A stretch of DNA of 64,000 nt from Lamellibrachia columna (lineage: Eukaryota; Annelida; Polychaeta; Sabellida; Siboglinidae), in the NCBI GenBank assembly GCA_963662155.1, contig OY759270.1, forward strand, positions 7,599,461-7,663,460, in the 5' to 3' direction. The notes below the pieces were generated by a model. It had not been told where the DNA came from, searched no databases, and saw only the letters and a program-made list of their open reading frames with translations. Positions 11,671 through 52,049 of the stretch are shown one piece after another. A program made the translations under genes and the position numbers. The first letter of the stretch is position 1; each line of letters begins with the position of its first letter.

Positions 11671-12244
11671 GTGTCTAGCGGACGAGGCACCAATCTATAA
11701 GATGAATGACGAATCATAATTATGTACATTTATGGCCCGATGCAACCGCTGCCGTGGGTTATGTGGTTATGCTATTTATATAATTTGCAATGTTATTTAT
11801 ACAATTTGTGTTAATACCTCCCACCTCAAAATCGCACCTGCCCCATAGGCCAACCTCCAACTTCCCGACACACACATCCCTCATATATGTTAATAGTGTG
11901 GCAAACGTGTCAATACATAGCGTTTACATAAACACACATACTCGTGAAACTGTAAGGATTAATTTATACAATCACCATAATGTATTGACATTCGGGACAA
12001 AGCGCACCGGAGTTCCACGTTCACGTGAGTGCACGCGAATGACAAACATTAGTTACCCAGATTCCAGGTAACCAACCGGGAAAATATTCATAGAAAAGCG
12101 GGAAACATCAGGGAAAACGGGAAATGCCCCTCTCCACTCAACTTTCGTAGATTTTTAGGGTACTCAAACGAGATGTTTCTACGGGTAGCCTAATCATTTT
12201 GTTCTCCGTTCTCAATCACGGTGCACACAGCGCGATAATTTTTT

Positions 12245-12293
12245 TGCAACACACGGTGGCGCCACATCACGGAGTCTGAATAATCGAGGCTAA
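12245..12293 (+). repeat. Dispersed repeat core (GATAATCGAGGCT family), copy 1
   Basis: Reads GGTGGCGCCACATCACGGAG then TCTGAATAATCGAGGCTAAT. The same core recurs at 16779 (duplicate), 27512, 62560 and, inverted, 61965. Function unknown. Confidence 0.6.
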
Positions 12294-12944
12294 TAATAGC
12301 ATTATCAATGTCGTACGGTCCTTTGTACTCATTGTCAACAATTGCTATGACCAATGCAGCTCCTACAACATGGCTGACAGTGCCCTGGGGTGGTGCTGGG
12401 ACACCCAGTGGAGACATCGAAGCGTCAATAACTTTGTCAAGTGTATTGTATTTGTCATTTATGAATAGATAATAACAATGAATGTTGTTTACTTAACTAG
12501 CCATGCATCTGCATTACCTAGCACAGCATCTGTGACAGGTCAATAATGATATACCGTTAATAATTGACCTTTATCTACCTTCCCAGTAGCAAACGAACTC
12601 GAACTCTGGCCTTTTCCCTCAGCAGAATATAAATTTATATAATTTTCCTGCTTTGTGCGTCACTTTTGTGTAACAGAAAAGCCAAAAAGTGTTTGTATAT
12701 GTCATGCTTAGTTGGTTGCAGGCAAAATTGGCTGTAACAGTTGTCCATGGATTCAAAGTGAACGTGTCACCAGGAATATATTCTGGTCGCTAGATGGAGT
12801 TACCGAAAGTGGTACCATTGGCAGAACCCATCCACTTTCACTACATTAAGCTCTTTGGCAGCAATTAACTTCTACAGCATTGCATTGTGTAACGGGGGTC
12901 ATTTTGGCAAAAATCATAAAGAAGATACAACATAATTCATAGAA

Positions 12945-13012
12945 GTTGAAAGCACTTAGAGCAGTCCCAGGGACTGGATACCGCACTGTATAAGAATGTA
13001 CCTTTTATCTTG
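12945..13012 (+). repeat. SINE 3'-body remnant, copy 1
   Basis: Contains AAAGCACTTAGAGCAGTCCC and GGACTGGATACCGCACTGTA then TAAGAATGTACC, matching the body of the SINE at 25905-26243 (on the other strand there). The tRNA-like head is not recognisable here. Confidence 0.65.
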
Positions 13013-13177
13013 AATGGTCAATATTAATTTTCATCAGTTGCTTCATTGTGTACAAATTAAAAAGTACTCTAGGTTAAAATGATAATAACATGTTCAAACG
13101 GTGGGTTGTGAATGAAAATGAATATTATGCAATGTTCAGCAACACTGGTTGTAAATTAAACAAATGCTTGATTCATA

Positions 13178-13811
13178 ACATGACAAACAAAGCGTCTAGG
13201 AGGAGTGTGCATGACAAACAAAGCGTCTAGGAGGAGTGTGCATGACAAACAAATCGTCTAGGAGGAGTGTGCATGACAAACAAAGCGTCTAGGAGGAGTG
13301 TGCATGACAAACAAAGCGTATAGGAGGAGTGTGCGTGGCAAACAAAGCGTCTAGGAGGAGTGTGCGTGACAAACAAAGCGTCTAGGAGGAGTGTGCGTGA
13401 CAAACAAAGCGTCTAGGAGGAGTGTGCATGACAAACAAAGCGTCTAGGAGGAGTGTGCATGACAAACAAAGCGTCTAGGAGGAGTGTGCATGACAAACAA
13501 AGCGTCTAGGAGGAGTGTGCATGACAAACAAAGCGTCTAGGAGGAGTGTGCATGACAAACAAAGCGTCTAGGAGGAGTGTGCATGACAAACAAACCGTCT
13601 AGGAGGAGTGTGCATGACAAACAAAGCGTCTAGGAGGAGTGTGCATGACAAACAAAGCGTCTAGGAGGAGTGTGCATGACAAACAAAGCGTCTAGGAGGA
13701 GGGTGCATGACAAACAAAGCGTCTAGGAGGAGTGTGCATGACAAACAAAGCGTCTAGGAGGAGTGTGCATGACAAACAAAGCGTCTAGGAGGAGTGTGTA
13801 TGACAAACAAA
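13178..13811 (+). repeat. 31-bp minisatellite, second copy, about 20 units
   Basis: Same unit as the array at 9590 with shared marker variants in the same order (ccgtctagg, gagggtgcatg, gtgtgtatgac at the right end), showing it was copied as a block. Confidence 0.95.
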
Positions 13812-13952
13812 GATACACTAACTCAACCAGTCAGATTCGCTTAAAGACATACCACATAACCACCGACCACGGCGACTTCAAGCATTTTGTCATCGTTTTG
13901 TAAAACATGTTGTGAGGTAAAACATTAAAATATATATTATGTAGAGTAGGGT

Positions 13953-14163
13953 GGGGCAAAGCGCACCCCTTTGGGAGCAACCAAGATGTGGCCTACTCAT
14001 TTTCATCTAAGGCGGAAACGATTAACGCAGTTACATATACACACATCTTAACTAAATAGTACTAGAATTAAAGAACTTTACTATAAAACAGCTACTACTG
14101 CATTTTAGCTGCAGTCCTGCACGTGTCACGTGGTAAAGCCCACCCCCCGTGCGCCTTGCCCCA
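13953..14163 (+). mobile_element. Small MITE-like element, copy 2 (duplicated with segment)
   Basis: Identical counterpart of 10474-10684, carried along by the segmental duplication rather than inserted independently. Confidence 0.5.
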
Positions 14164-14372
14164 ATAATGCGTGGTTTGTATGTTTTGTATTTATTTTATT
14201 GACACATGAAGTATATTTTCCCAGCACCTACGGGATAAATAAACAAACGCCTTTTGACAGGTTGTATATTATTATGAAGAACCTCCTATAACCTCCGACA
14301 ACCAGTAACCGTTCCCCAATCCTTCACAAGATGCGCTTCGCACATTACGCGCAAGATGGAGTTTGCTACATA

Positions 14373-16204
14373 CACAGTGGGGCCATGTCTAGATATAACA
14401 GTAGGCCATGTATAGATATAACAGTGGGGCCATGTCTAGATATAACAGTGGGGCCATGTATAGATATAACAGTAGGCCATGTATAGATACAACAGTGGGG
14501 CCATGTCTAGATATAACAGTAGGCCATGTATAGATATAACAGTGGGGCCATGTCTAGATATAACAGTGGGGCCATGTATAGATATAACAGTAGGCCATGT
14601 ATAGATATAACAGTGGGGCCATGTCTAAATATAACAGTGGGGCCATGAATAGATATAACAGTGGGGCCATGTATAGATATAACAGTTGGGCCATGTCTAG
14701 ATATAACAGTGGGGCCATGTATAGATATAACACTGGGACCATGTATAGATATAACAGTGGGGCCATGTCTAGATATAACAGTGGGACCATGTCTAGATAT
14801 AACAGTGGGGCCATGTCTAGATATAACAGTGGGACCATGTATAGATATAACAGTGGGGCCATGTCTAGATATAACAGTGGGGCCATGTATAGATATAACA
14901 CTGGGACCATGTATAGATATAACAGTGGGGCCATGTCTAGATATAACAGTGGGCCATGTCTAGATATAACAGTGGGGCCATGTCTAGATATAACAGTGGG
15001 GCCATGTCTAGATATAACAGTGGGGCCATGTATAGATATAACAGTGGGGCCATGTCTAGATATAACACTGGGACCATATATAGATATAACAGTGGGGCCA
15101 TGTCTAGATATAACAGTGGGGCCATGTCTAGATATAACAGTGGGGCCATGTCTAGATATAACAGTGGGGCCATGTCTAGATATAACAGTGGGGCCATGTC
15201 TAGATATAACACTGGGACCATGTATAGATATAACAGTTGGGCCATGTATAGATATAACAGTGGGGCCATGTATGGATATAACAGTGGGGCCATGTCTAGA
15301 TATAACAGTGGGACCATGTCTAGATATAACAGTTGGGCCATGTCTAGATATAACACTGGGACCATGTATAGATATAACAGTTGGGCCATGCATAGATATA
15401 ACAGTGGGGCCATGTATGGATATAACAGTGGGGCCATGTCTAGATATAACAGTGGGACCATGTCTAGATATAACAGTTGGGCCATGTCTAGATATAACAG
15501 TGGGACCATGTCTAGATATAACAGTGGGGCCATGTCTAGATATAACAGTGGGGCCATGTATAGATATAACAGTGGGGCCATGTCTAGATATAACAGTGGG
15601 GCCATGTCTAGATATAACAGTTGGGCCATGTCTAGATATAACACTGGGACCATGTATAGATATAACAGTTGGGCCATGTATAGATATAACAGTGGGGCCA
15701 TATATGGATATAACAGTTGGGCCATGTCTAGATATAACAGTGGGACCATGTCTAGATATAACAGTTGGGCCATGTATAGATATAACAGTGGGGCCATGTA
15801 TAGATATAACAGTGGGGCCATGTCTAGATATAACAGTGGGGCCATGTCTAGATATAACAGTTGGGCCATGTCTAGATATAACACTGGGACCATGTATAGA
15901 TATAACAGTTGGGCCATGTATAGATATAACAGTGGGGCCATGTATGGATATAACAGTGGGGCCATGTCTAGATATAACAGTGGGACCATGTCTAGATATA
16001 ACAGTGGGGCCATGTCTAGATATAACAGTGGGGCCATGTCTAGATATAACACTGGGACCATGTATAGATATAACAGTGGGGGCCATGTATAGATATAACA
16101 GTGGGAACATGTATAGATATAACAGTGGGACCATGTATAGATATAACAGTGGGGCCATGTATAGATATAACAGTGGGGCCATGTATAGATATAACAGTGG
16201 GGCC
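14373..16204 (+). repeat. 24-bp minisatellite, second copy, about 76 units
   Basis: Same unit as at 10894 but 1055 bases longer. The extra units carry a recurring variant block (tatggatataac at about 15272, 15416, 15705 and 15943), indicating internal amplification of multi-unit blocks after the duplication. Frames of 545 and 569 codons are repeat artefacts. Confidence 0.96.
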
Positions 16205-16778
16205 GTGTCTAGCGGACGAGGCACCAATCTATAAGATGAATGACGAATCATAATTATGTACATTTATGGCCCGATGCAACCGCTGCCGTGGGTTATGTGG
16301 TTATGCTATTTATATAATTTGCAATGTTATTTATACAATTTGTGTTAATACCTCCCACCTCAAAATCGCACCTGCCCCATAGGCCAACCTCCAACTTCCC
16401 GACACACACATCCCTCATATATGTTAATAGTGTGGCAAACGTGTCAATACATAGCGTTTACATAAACACACATACTCGTGAAACTGTAAGGATTAATTTA
16501 TACAATCACCATAATGTATTGACATTCGGGACAAAGCGCACCGGAGTTCCACGTTCACGTGAGTGCACGCGAATGACAAACATTAGTTACCCAGATTCCA
16601 GGTAACCAACCGGGAAAATATTCATAGAAAAGCGGGAAACATCAGGGAAAACGGGAAATGCCCCTCTCCACTCAACTTTCGTAGATTTTTAGGGTACTCA
16701 AACGAGATGTTTCTACGGGTAGCCTAATCATTTTGTTCTCCGTTCTCAATCACGGTGCACACAGCGCGATAATTTTTT

Positions 16779-16827
16779 TGCAACACACGGTGGCGCCACA
16801 TCACGGAGTCTGAATAATCGAGGCTAA
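16779..16827 (+). repeat. Dispersed repeat core (GATAATCGAGGCT family), copy 2
   Basis: Duplicate of 12245-12293 within the second segmental copy. Confidence 0.6.
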
Positions 16828-17478
16828 TAATAGCATTATCAATGTCGTACGGTCCTTTGTACTCATTGTCAACAATTGCTATGACCAATGCAGCTCCTAC
16901 AACATGGCTGACAGTGCCCTGGGGTGGTGCTGGGACACCCAGTGGAGACATCGAAGCGTCAATAACTTTGTCAAGTGTATTGTATTTGTCATTTATGAAT
17001 AGATAATAACAATGAATGTTGTTTACTTAACTAGCCATGCATCTGCATTACCTAGCACAGCATCTGTGACAGGTCAATAATGATATACCGTTAATAATTG
17101 ACCTTTATCTACCTTCCCAGTAGCAAACGAACTCGAACTCTGGCCTTTTCCCTCAGCAGAATATAAATTTATATAATTTTCCTGCTTTGTGCGTCACTTT
17201 TGTGTAACAGAAAAGCCAAAAAGTGTTTGTATATGTCATGCTTAGTTGGTTGCAGGCAAAATTGGCTGTAACAGTTGTCCATGGATTCAAAGTGAACGTG
17301 TCACCAGGAATATATTCTGGTCGCTAGATGGAGTTACCGAAAGTGGTACCATTGGCAGAACCCATCCACTTTCACTACATTAAGCTCTTTGGCAGCAATT
17401 AACTTCTACATCATTGCATTGTGTAACGGGGGTCATTTTGGCAAAAATCATAAAGAAGATACAACATAATTCATAGAA

Positions 17479-17546
17479 GTTGAAAGCACTTAGAGCAGTC
17501 CCAGGGACTGGATACCGCACTGTATAAGAATGTACCTTTTATCTTG
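17479..17546 (+). repeat. SINE 3'-body remnant, copy 2
   Basis: Duplicate of 12945-13012 within the second segmental copy. Confidence 0.65.
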
Positions 17547-18467
17547 AATGGTCAATATTAATTTTCATCAGTTGCTTCATTGTGTACAAATTAAAAAGTA
17601 CTCTAGGTTAAAATGATAATAACATGTTCAAACGGTGGGTTGTGAATGAAAATGAATATTATGCAATGTTCAGCAACACTGGTTGTAAATTAAACAAATG
17701 CTTGATTCATAAATATGTATATTTTATATGATCATAACAATTTAGGTTGTGCAAAGTTGAATTTTAATGACAACTTTTCAGTAAAATCACACACCAACCA
17801 ATACATTTAACATGAACTATATTTAATATACCACACATGCACAGCACAACTTAGTGAACTGGAACTTGGATGGAAGGGGAAACACCGAGTTATCCATTGT
17901 CTAGTTGAGCTGTATTGATGCAAGGCGCTGCATCCCTATGGTCACACAAAGATTGTATTACTGTGTACGAATGATGCCACACATTACCTTGTAAAAACAC
18001 ATTTAAATCGGTCTATTTTCAGAGTTTCTACAAGGAGTTGGACTTGCCACTGCATACTGTTTAGTATCGAGTACCGATATGAATCTGGTTTATGTCTGGG
18101 ATCAAAATCGAAGAAACACTAACTCAGTTTAGTGAAATTATAAGTGAAATTACTTTTCGGTCACATCATAAATTGGATTAGTGTGGCAGGAGCAGCGCAC
18201 AATTTATGAATATGTATATAATATTCATAAATATTTACGAATCAAGAGAAACAAGGTGCGACTGTACTATGCATGTATATATTATAATAATATATATGCG
18301 TGTCATAACACACCAAATCACCTACAACATTTTGCACAGATAACACTAATGCATACATACACAGAAATTGTCTAAAAAAGATAAATTTCCCTACCACATC
18401 CAGTTTACATGTCATAGCCAATTTAAGAGTGATAAGACATAAGCTGACGTTGGTAATAAGCAGATGT

Positions 18468-18727
18468 AACAAGTTATGTTATCTAGTGAGAATAAATTAA
18501 CAAGAAACTTGTCATGTTATCTGGTCATTAAGAAATCACCCATTACAAAGCAGTGGTAACAAGTTATGTTATCTAGTGAGAATAAATTAACAAGAAACTT
18601 GTCATATTATCTGGTCATTAAGAAATCACCCATTACAAAGCAGTGGTAACAAGTTATGTTATCTAGTGAGAATAAATTAACAAGAAACTTGTCATATTAT
18701 CTGGTCATTAAGAAACCATCCATTACA
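18468..18727 (+). repeat. 90-bp tandem repeat, 2.9 copies
   Basis: AACAAGTTATGTTATCTAGT begins units at 18468, 18558 and 18648; copies differ by single bases. Confidence 0.95.
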
Positions 18728-19628
18728 GCCGACAAACTAAATAGAAACCAATAACATTCAGCATGGAATACAAGTGATGAGGACATTCAAAAGTTTGTGT
18801 TACCTTTGATGTAACAAACATGTTCAGAATTAAGCCATACAGTAACAGGACAAAACAAAACGTTTTTGAAATATCAACATTACAAATATACAACAAATGT
18901 TTACATATTTAAGAACCCAAACATAGCAATTGTTTTACCAGATTAATATTGGCAGTATAGATAGATGTTACCACTGAAGTGATTTCCACCATATTCGTTA
19001 TTATTTATTGTGCATTACAAGCCTGCTACAGTGATATATGACAACGGAGGAGCAAACCAAAAAACCATACGTAAACAAACCCAATATTAGCAGGTCTCCC
19101 AAGATGATTAGTAGGGCTAGAGTTATTATAATAGTAAAAATACTCTATATGTAAATATGGCATAATTTCCTAATTTGAAGAAATGCCTTACCACTTGTAT
19201 TGTCTTTATAAGTTAGTCTGAAGAGTATAACACTCACACAGAAAGCACTTCACATCCAATACACTTGAGGGCTAGTCAATATTTACCTATATACTGAATT
19301 GTGCTGTCCTATGCATCTCAACACTAACATAAATAAATTAATCTGTCTAAGATGTAGTCACATACGTTAAAATCTTGGTATCTAGATAGCCATTTTACGT
19401 TGAAGTTTCAGGGGCTTTTTTCATGAGGCATATATTCATTATGGTGCTAAAACAAAATCTTTCAGAGATGATAACTTAAGATTTACTTGAGTTCATTTTA
19501 ACATTCTTTCACATTAAATTTTTTAAGATATTCATATCTCAGTAATACAATATTTGCTTGTGCTTGTTGACAGTCATTTGCAGTAGCCTATCAAAATAAC
19601 ACTACCACAAATAGCAATGTCAATCTTA

Positions 19629-19713
19629 CAGTGTACATCGTGACCAGTGTACATCGTGACCAGTGTACATCGTGACCAGTTTACACCACGACCAGTGTGC
19701 ATCATGACCAGTC
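19629..19713 (+). repeat. 18-bp tandem repeat, about 5 copies
   Basis: Unit GTGTACATCGTGACCA(GT), the last units degenerate (TTTACACCACGACCAG). Confidence 0.9.
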
Positions 19714-20038
19714 CACTGATGTTGTGAGAAGACCATTTATAAGAGAAGAAACGCATGCCAGAGCCTGCTTAACAAAGTGTTACTGAAATGAATGTAATTA
19801 CATATAATCATTTAATGAGGGCTATAATTTTATGTGTATCATTGTCAATAGTCTAATACATGTGTTTGCACCAACAAATTAATAATTCAGCCAAACACAT
19901 GACACTGATCTCATCCAACTTTATCCAATCAAAACATTTGTATTAACCAGCTATCCAATGAAACACCATGATTTATCATCCAATCAAAACATTTGTGTCA
20001 ACCAGCCGTCCGATGAGACACCTTGACTTATCAACTCG

Positions 20039-47923
<27,885 letters not shown>

Positions 47924-47954
47924 GGCTGTAGTTAATACGTCGAACAACAATAAC

Positions 47955-47992
47955 AACTGAAGCTAGCAGTGACAGGCCACGCTCCTTTTATC
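47955..47992 (-). promoter_or_regulatory. Possible core promoter for malic enzyme exon C
   Basis: On the minus strand GATAAAAG (47992-47985) is TATA-like, and TTCAGTT (47961-47955) fits an arthropod-style initiator TCAGTY. The spacing from the T of TAAAAG to the initiator A is 32 bases, and the implied 5' UTR is 35 bases. Sequence-only inference. Confidence 0.4.
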
Positions 47993-48010
47993 ACCTGATC
48001 TGATTAACTG

Positions 48011-48024
48011 TCACTAGGTGGCGC
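48011..48024 (+). promoter_or_regulatory. Possible CTCF-type site
   Basis: TCACTAGGTGGCGC contains AGGTGGCGC, the core recognised by bilaterian CTCF. It lies about 50 bases upstream of the proposed exon C start site, between the two divergently oriented malic-type genes. A match this short can occur by chance. Confidence 0.4.
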
Positions 48025-48236
48025 GACTATCGTGACTAGGTAAACCGTAGACACTGAAGCCCCATTGGCTGAACGGCTGAATTTTATTCTCCTTTTGTAC
48101 GGGCGTTTTTTTGGGAGTGATAAAAACCTAGAAATGCCTTCGGGACACAGCAAGCGTACGTCGTATTGAATGTTGACATCGAATACGCTTGTTGCCGTTA
48201 TTTTTTTAATAAATTTATCAAATGTATTGATGTTAT

Positions 48237-48384
48237 GCCCGTCGTCAGGGTTCAGGGTGGTTCGAATGAACCCCCTTTTTTGAGAAAAAAAATTGTAACT
48301 TTTTTAGAAATCTGATCATCCCAGAAATCCCCACTCATTATGTACGCCCGAACCCCCCCCTTCAAAGTCCCGAGGACGGGCCTG
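48237..48384. mobile_element. Small MITE with GCCCGTC ends
   Basis: Left GCCCGTCGTCAGGG and, on the other strand, right GCCCGTCCTCGGGA, enclosing GGTTCGAATGAACCCCC and a C-run near CGAACCCC. About 145 bases, non-coding. Confidence 0.5.
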
Positions 48385-49559
48385 GATATTAATTATGTCA
48401 TTCTATATCTATGATTTAACTTTTAAGGTTCAAGATTACCGAAAGTTAATTATCAAATCTCACAGGATGACTTTTCTAAGATAAATACGTGGGATGTCAA
48501 TTTATCTGACACGTTGCGAAAGTGATACAGGCTTAGTAGCATGAATTTAAGATCCGTCCAACCAATAATAATATCGTTTTATTATATTTTATTGTTATTA
48601 TTATTATGCCGGTATATACATAACTGATACATAACCTTGTTTGCATGTAGGCCTATAGTTGCAGTATGCAAATTAACTACCTCACCTAGCGAAAAATTGA
48701 GCAAATGAAATGCATAATAATTACAAATTAAGTGCATGACAACAACAGTATACACAGCACCAAAGCAAGTTTGCAGATGACCTACAAATATACACAATTA
48801 AAATAATTAACCTACTGTCGAGGGGTGTGGCATGAAGTGGGAGATCTTAATTGGCCCTAAAATTGGTAGGATGTGGGAGCTAGGTTAGCCTCCAAAATAC
48901 GTGGGAGTTGGGTGGGATTGGTGGGAGATTTCTAAAAAAATGGTGGAGTGGAGTTTGGCGACAAAAACAGGTGGGAGATGGGAGGTTGGCCCCCCAAAAC
49001 CGGTAGGAAATAGGAGGTTGTGACCCCCTGCCTCTTGCACGTGCCTCTTGGATCTTAATTTGTTTTTAAACGTATGCCTTTTACAGCGAGTAGATTGTTC
49101 ACTAGTTGTGTTAAATATATTATCTAACATATTTTTTATTAATTATCTCATATACTACTCATTGAAAATGGACATGTGGGTAAATGTAAAGATTCTGGGG
49201 AAAATTAGACGGCGGAAAATTGTTTGCCCAGAAAAATTCTGCAAACGCCCCTGCCTGCATGCCACACCCCTCACTATCCGCGAGTACCAGGTGACCTGGA
49301 TCGCACGATCTTCGAGACTTCGTGACTGCATCAATGAGATCAAATGCAGGATGATTCAGCATAAACTCAAGCTAACTGATGACAAGGCTTGACCATTTGG
49401 ACTGTCGGTAAACCATGCATGGATTGGTAGGCTCTAATACTTTAACTGTGTTGTCTCTTTGGGAAACCTGGACAGTGTGATCGGTACCCGCATAAGTATG
49501 CGGCATCATGCTATTTGCAATAACTTCCGTTTGAGGCGTATATAATTACTGCCACCAGG

Positions 49560-50035
49560 CCCTGCGTCACAACGATGCGTGTCTGTTATTAATTAATCAT
49601 GGTTCTGGTAATTTATAATCTGGATTACATCAAAGCCCTTGATCCTGCTGGACCTGCCCGAATATCATCTGACACGCCTCCAGAAGAGACACAATAGGAC
49701 TTATTTCTGCACGTAATCATTATCACTTCTGTGTGATGGACCTGCATTGACTACCTACCACCAGGGAACGCGTCATATTCAAAATACTGGTTTATTTCTG
49801 ATCCTATGAGGTTATGCTTTATTTGGCACCTTGCACGTCCACCCTTCTCAGCTGCATGCTGAGACAAAGAACGCGCAATCCCCGGCTCCGGCAGCTGCAT
49901 GACTACCTACTGCTGACTGTCCCACCAGTTTCCAGGTCCGTCGGCAGACGCTCCATCACTAACACCATTCAAACGCTACCTCAATACTTACCTGTTTCAG
50001 CTTGCATACGACAATGTACGAAATACTAATTGTAT
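49560..50035 (+). repeat. Dispersed repeat, copy 1 (shared with 56020-56540)
   Basis: Shares in order: TGACACGCCTCCAGAA, CACTTCTGT..TG, GACTACCT, AGGTYATG, TTTGGCAC, CAAAGAACGCGCAATCC, CGGCTCCG, GTCCRTCGG and AAACGCTAC with 56020-56540. Possibly the decayed 3' part of a retroelement; no intact frame. Flanked by a direct repeat (TTCAGCATRAAC..CAAGCTAA) at 49355 and 50073. Confidence 0.6.
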
Positions 50036-50889
50036 CGTGGAGGACTTTTCTGTGATTTTTGAAATAGACTGGATGGTTCAGCATGAACGCAAGCTAAATG
50101 ATAACAAAACTGGAACAATTTGGACTACCGGGTAACCCTGAATGGGTAACTAGGTTTACATTCATGTGGAAGCGCAAATCTAAGACTCGGTAAGAGGGGG
50201 TCTGGGTGTCCATTTTTCAAAAAGCAAACTGATCATTTTAAATCTGGTGCATTTTGAAGTCAAAATAAAACTTTAAAAAAGAATGCCCCTCTGGCTATGA
50301 AGAAAAACCCGACCAACCTACTCGACACGCATCCTTTATAAAAGGTGGATGTGAACCAGTGAAACAGTATATCATATATGGTTGACAACGACTAGTTTTA
50401 TTGTATTATGATGTTGCAGTTTTTAATGTTTACATGCTTCAGCTACCTGTTTATTGTGTAATAGCACAATTAATTATAACAGTTAGTGAAGCATCATCAC
50501 AATACATGTCATGCATTACAATGTCATTCAAAATCACCGGAACACTAAGACTCAATCCTGATCATTATATTAATAGACAAACGCAAACCCTTTGCAATAA
50601 AAACAGCCGTTTAATCATAAGCCAAGAGTTCAGTGACTACCCTCTCCTTCATTTGGGCAGAATGTTAGCACTAAACGATTGAACTGGCAGTGGTGGATGA
50701 TGCGTTCAGCACCCAACGTTTTGTCCCTGACAAATCCCGACAAGTTTTCACTGTGGCGTCGTCACGTTTACATGTTAGCGTACAGGACAGGGTTGGTTTC
50801 CTGTATCGTGTCATCGAATGTGTTGGGTCTCTCAGCGACATTCACCATCTCCCATCTTGCCTACCACTTGGTAGCTGACGCAGAACACC

Positions 50890-51660
50890 TCGCACTATGT
50901 CGATTCACCCGCTGTCGTGGTATGAGTTAGTGATTCTGAGCTCCCAATAGACGTGTATCCATTTCCTGCAGCAAGTGATCCACGAACTGCAGATATATTG
51001 CCCTCATCCATTACTGCATGGCTAGACGTGTCAGTTATATCAGCGGACACGTTATCACGAACGGTGCCTCTATTTACCATCGCTAGCTCTACAGCACTGT
51101 CAGAGAATACGTTTTGATCGACCCTCTCCTGCTGCACCAGGACGACTTTGGGGGACATGCTCAATTGTCACTAGTGTTATGATGAAGTCAACATGTTTGA
51201 TGGACAACAAGTAGCGTGTGACTTTGTCGTCCATATCTTCTTCCAAATATTCCAGACCAGTTACTACAGCAGTGAATGCAGATTTGAATGTATACAGAGC
51301 GTTCGCACGACTGGATCGTCGTATCTCACAGAGCGATTGCAGTTTAATTCTGTTGTTCATACCAGCGTGTGCACCCTCGTCTAACTCGAGCTCAGCCTGA
51401 AAGACTCGCAACCTTTGGGTTGAGCATAGTTGAAGGACAAGGCGATCTGCTGGACTGTGTCCATCATACTTCTAACTATAGTGGGTCTTTGCTGGCATGC
51501 ACAATGGTCAAGTCAACATTGTGTCCTTCGCAGTAAGTGTAGATGGTAGCGGGTAGGCCTATCAGCTGTCTCAGTTGTGCTTGTAGTCCACCATGGAAAC
51601 CAACCAAATTAGGGATGGACCATTCGATTTCTGGGGGCGGGTTGATACTATTTGTTTGCC
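50890..51660 (-). pseudogene. ZMYM1-like/hAT transposase-derived fragment
   Basis: Minus-strand pieces: NLVGFHGGLQAQLRQLIGL and YCEGHNVDLTIVHASKDP (51480-51620), then NRIKLQSLCEIRRSSRANAL YTFKSAFTAVV GLEYLEEDMDDK and SIKHVDFIITLVTIEHV (51160-51380). This order resembles zinc-finger MYM-type 1-like proteins, which carry a hAT-derived domain. Frames are interrupted; a remnant. Confidence 0.6.
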
Positions 51661-52049
51661 ATATTGATGTGGAAACACGTGCGTACGGCTATTTACGCGC
51701 CTGGTTAACTTAACCCTGATGTCTCTATGAGGAACATGGGAGCTTTGATCGATAATACATAATCATGCGGCATCACGTTGACGCTGTTTGCAAGAACTGT
51801 ACGTTCCATTTGAGTAGTGTCGTATTGGGGAGGGGGGGTATATGGGGTGCTCAGGGTGGGGTAGTACCTCTGGTGGGGACGTATTCCAGGGGCAGTTCGT
51901 CCACCTTTGGTCCCCACCTGGCACCCAAATGTCACTCCAAGAAGTTGTAGCATGCCCAACGGCCACACCCCGATAAACCGCTTCGACAGGCGGCCAAACC
52001 AGGTGAGGATAGCCGACGGATCTAAAACCCTCGGTGATATAGGGCTTGT

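Larger units (their letters stand above)
9700..13177 (+). repeat. Tandem segmental duplication, copy 1
   Basis: From inside the 31-bp array (left edge approximate) to the CTTGATTCATA at 13177 the sequence is repeated almost base for base at 13178-17711. Offsets are 3479 bases before the 24-bp array and 4534 after it, so the only large difference is the size of that array. Confidence 0.93.
13178..17711 (+). repeat. Tandem segmental duplication, copy 2
   Basis: Begins directly in the 31-bp array (ACATGACAAACAAAG) after the copy 1 right edge and ends at CTTGATTCATA (17711), where unique sequence resumes. Outside arrays I noticed only a single substitution (12871 G versus 17405 T region), so the copies are very young or are an assembly duplication. 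Confidence 0.93.
17712..20038. other. Intergenic/3' flank of malic enzyme gene
   Basis: AT-rich; no gene seen. It includes the 3' flank of the minus-strand malic enzyme gene, and tail-to-tail spacing with the plus-strand transgelin-like gene. A reverse-strand ATTAAA near 19811-19816 is a possible polyadenylation signal 220 bases after the stop; weak evidence. Two small tandem repeats are listed separately. Confidence 0.4.

Noticed and set aside
12190..12417. 75-codon minus-strand frame, duplicated at 16724-16951
   Set aside because: Its duplication is only the segmental copy, and part of it is the dispersed repeat core; no coding signal otherwise.
9590..13811. Regular 31-bp repeats considered as CRISPR arrays
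   Set aside because: Units are head-to-tail without unique spacers and the genome is eukaryotic.
14554..16263. 569- and 545-codon open frames with octapeptide repeats (also 11028-11729 and 11118-11700)
   Set aside because: They coincide exactly with the 24-bp tandem array, occur in four frames on both strands and have no flanking coding context. Period divisible by three explains them.
47924..47956. Upstream extension of exon C reading LLLLFDVLTTA before the Met
   Set aside because: It begins with a non-ATG codon; the ATG at 47923 has a strong context and gives the family length.
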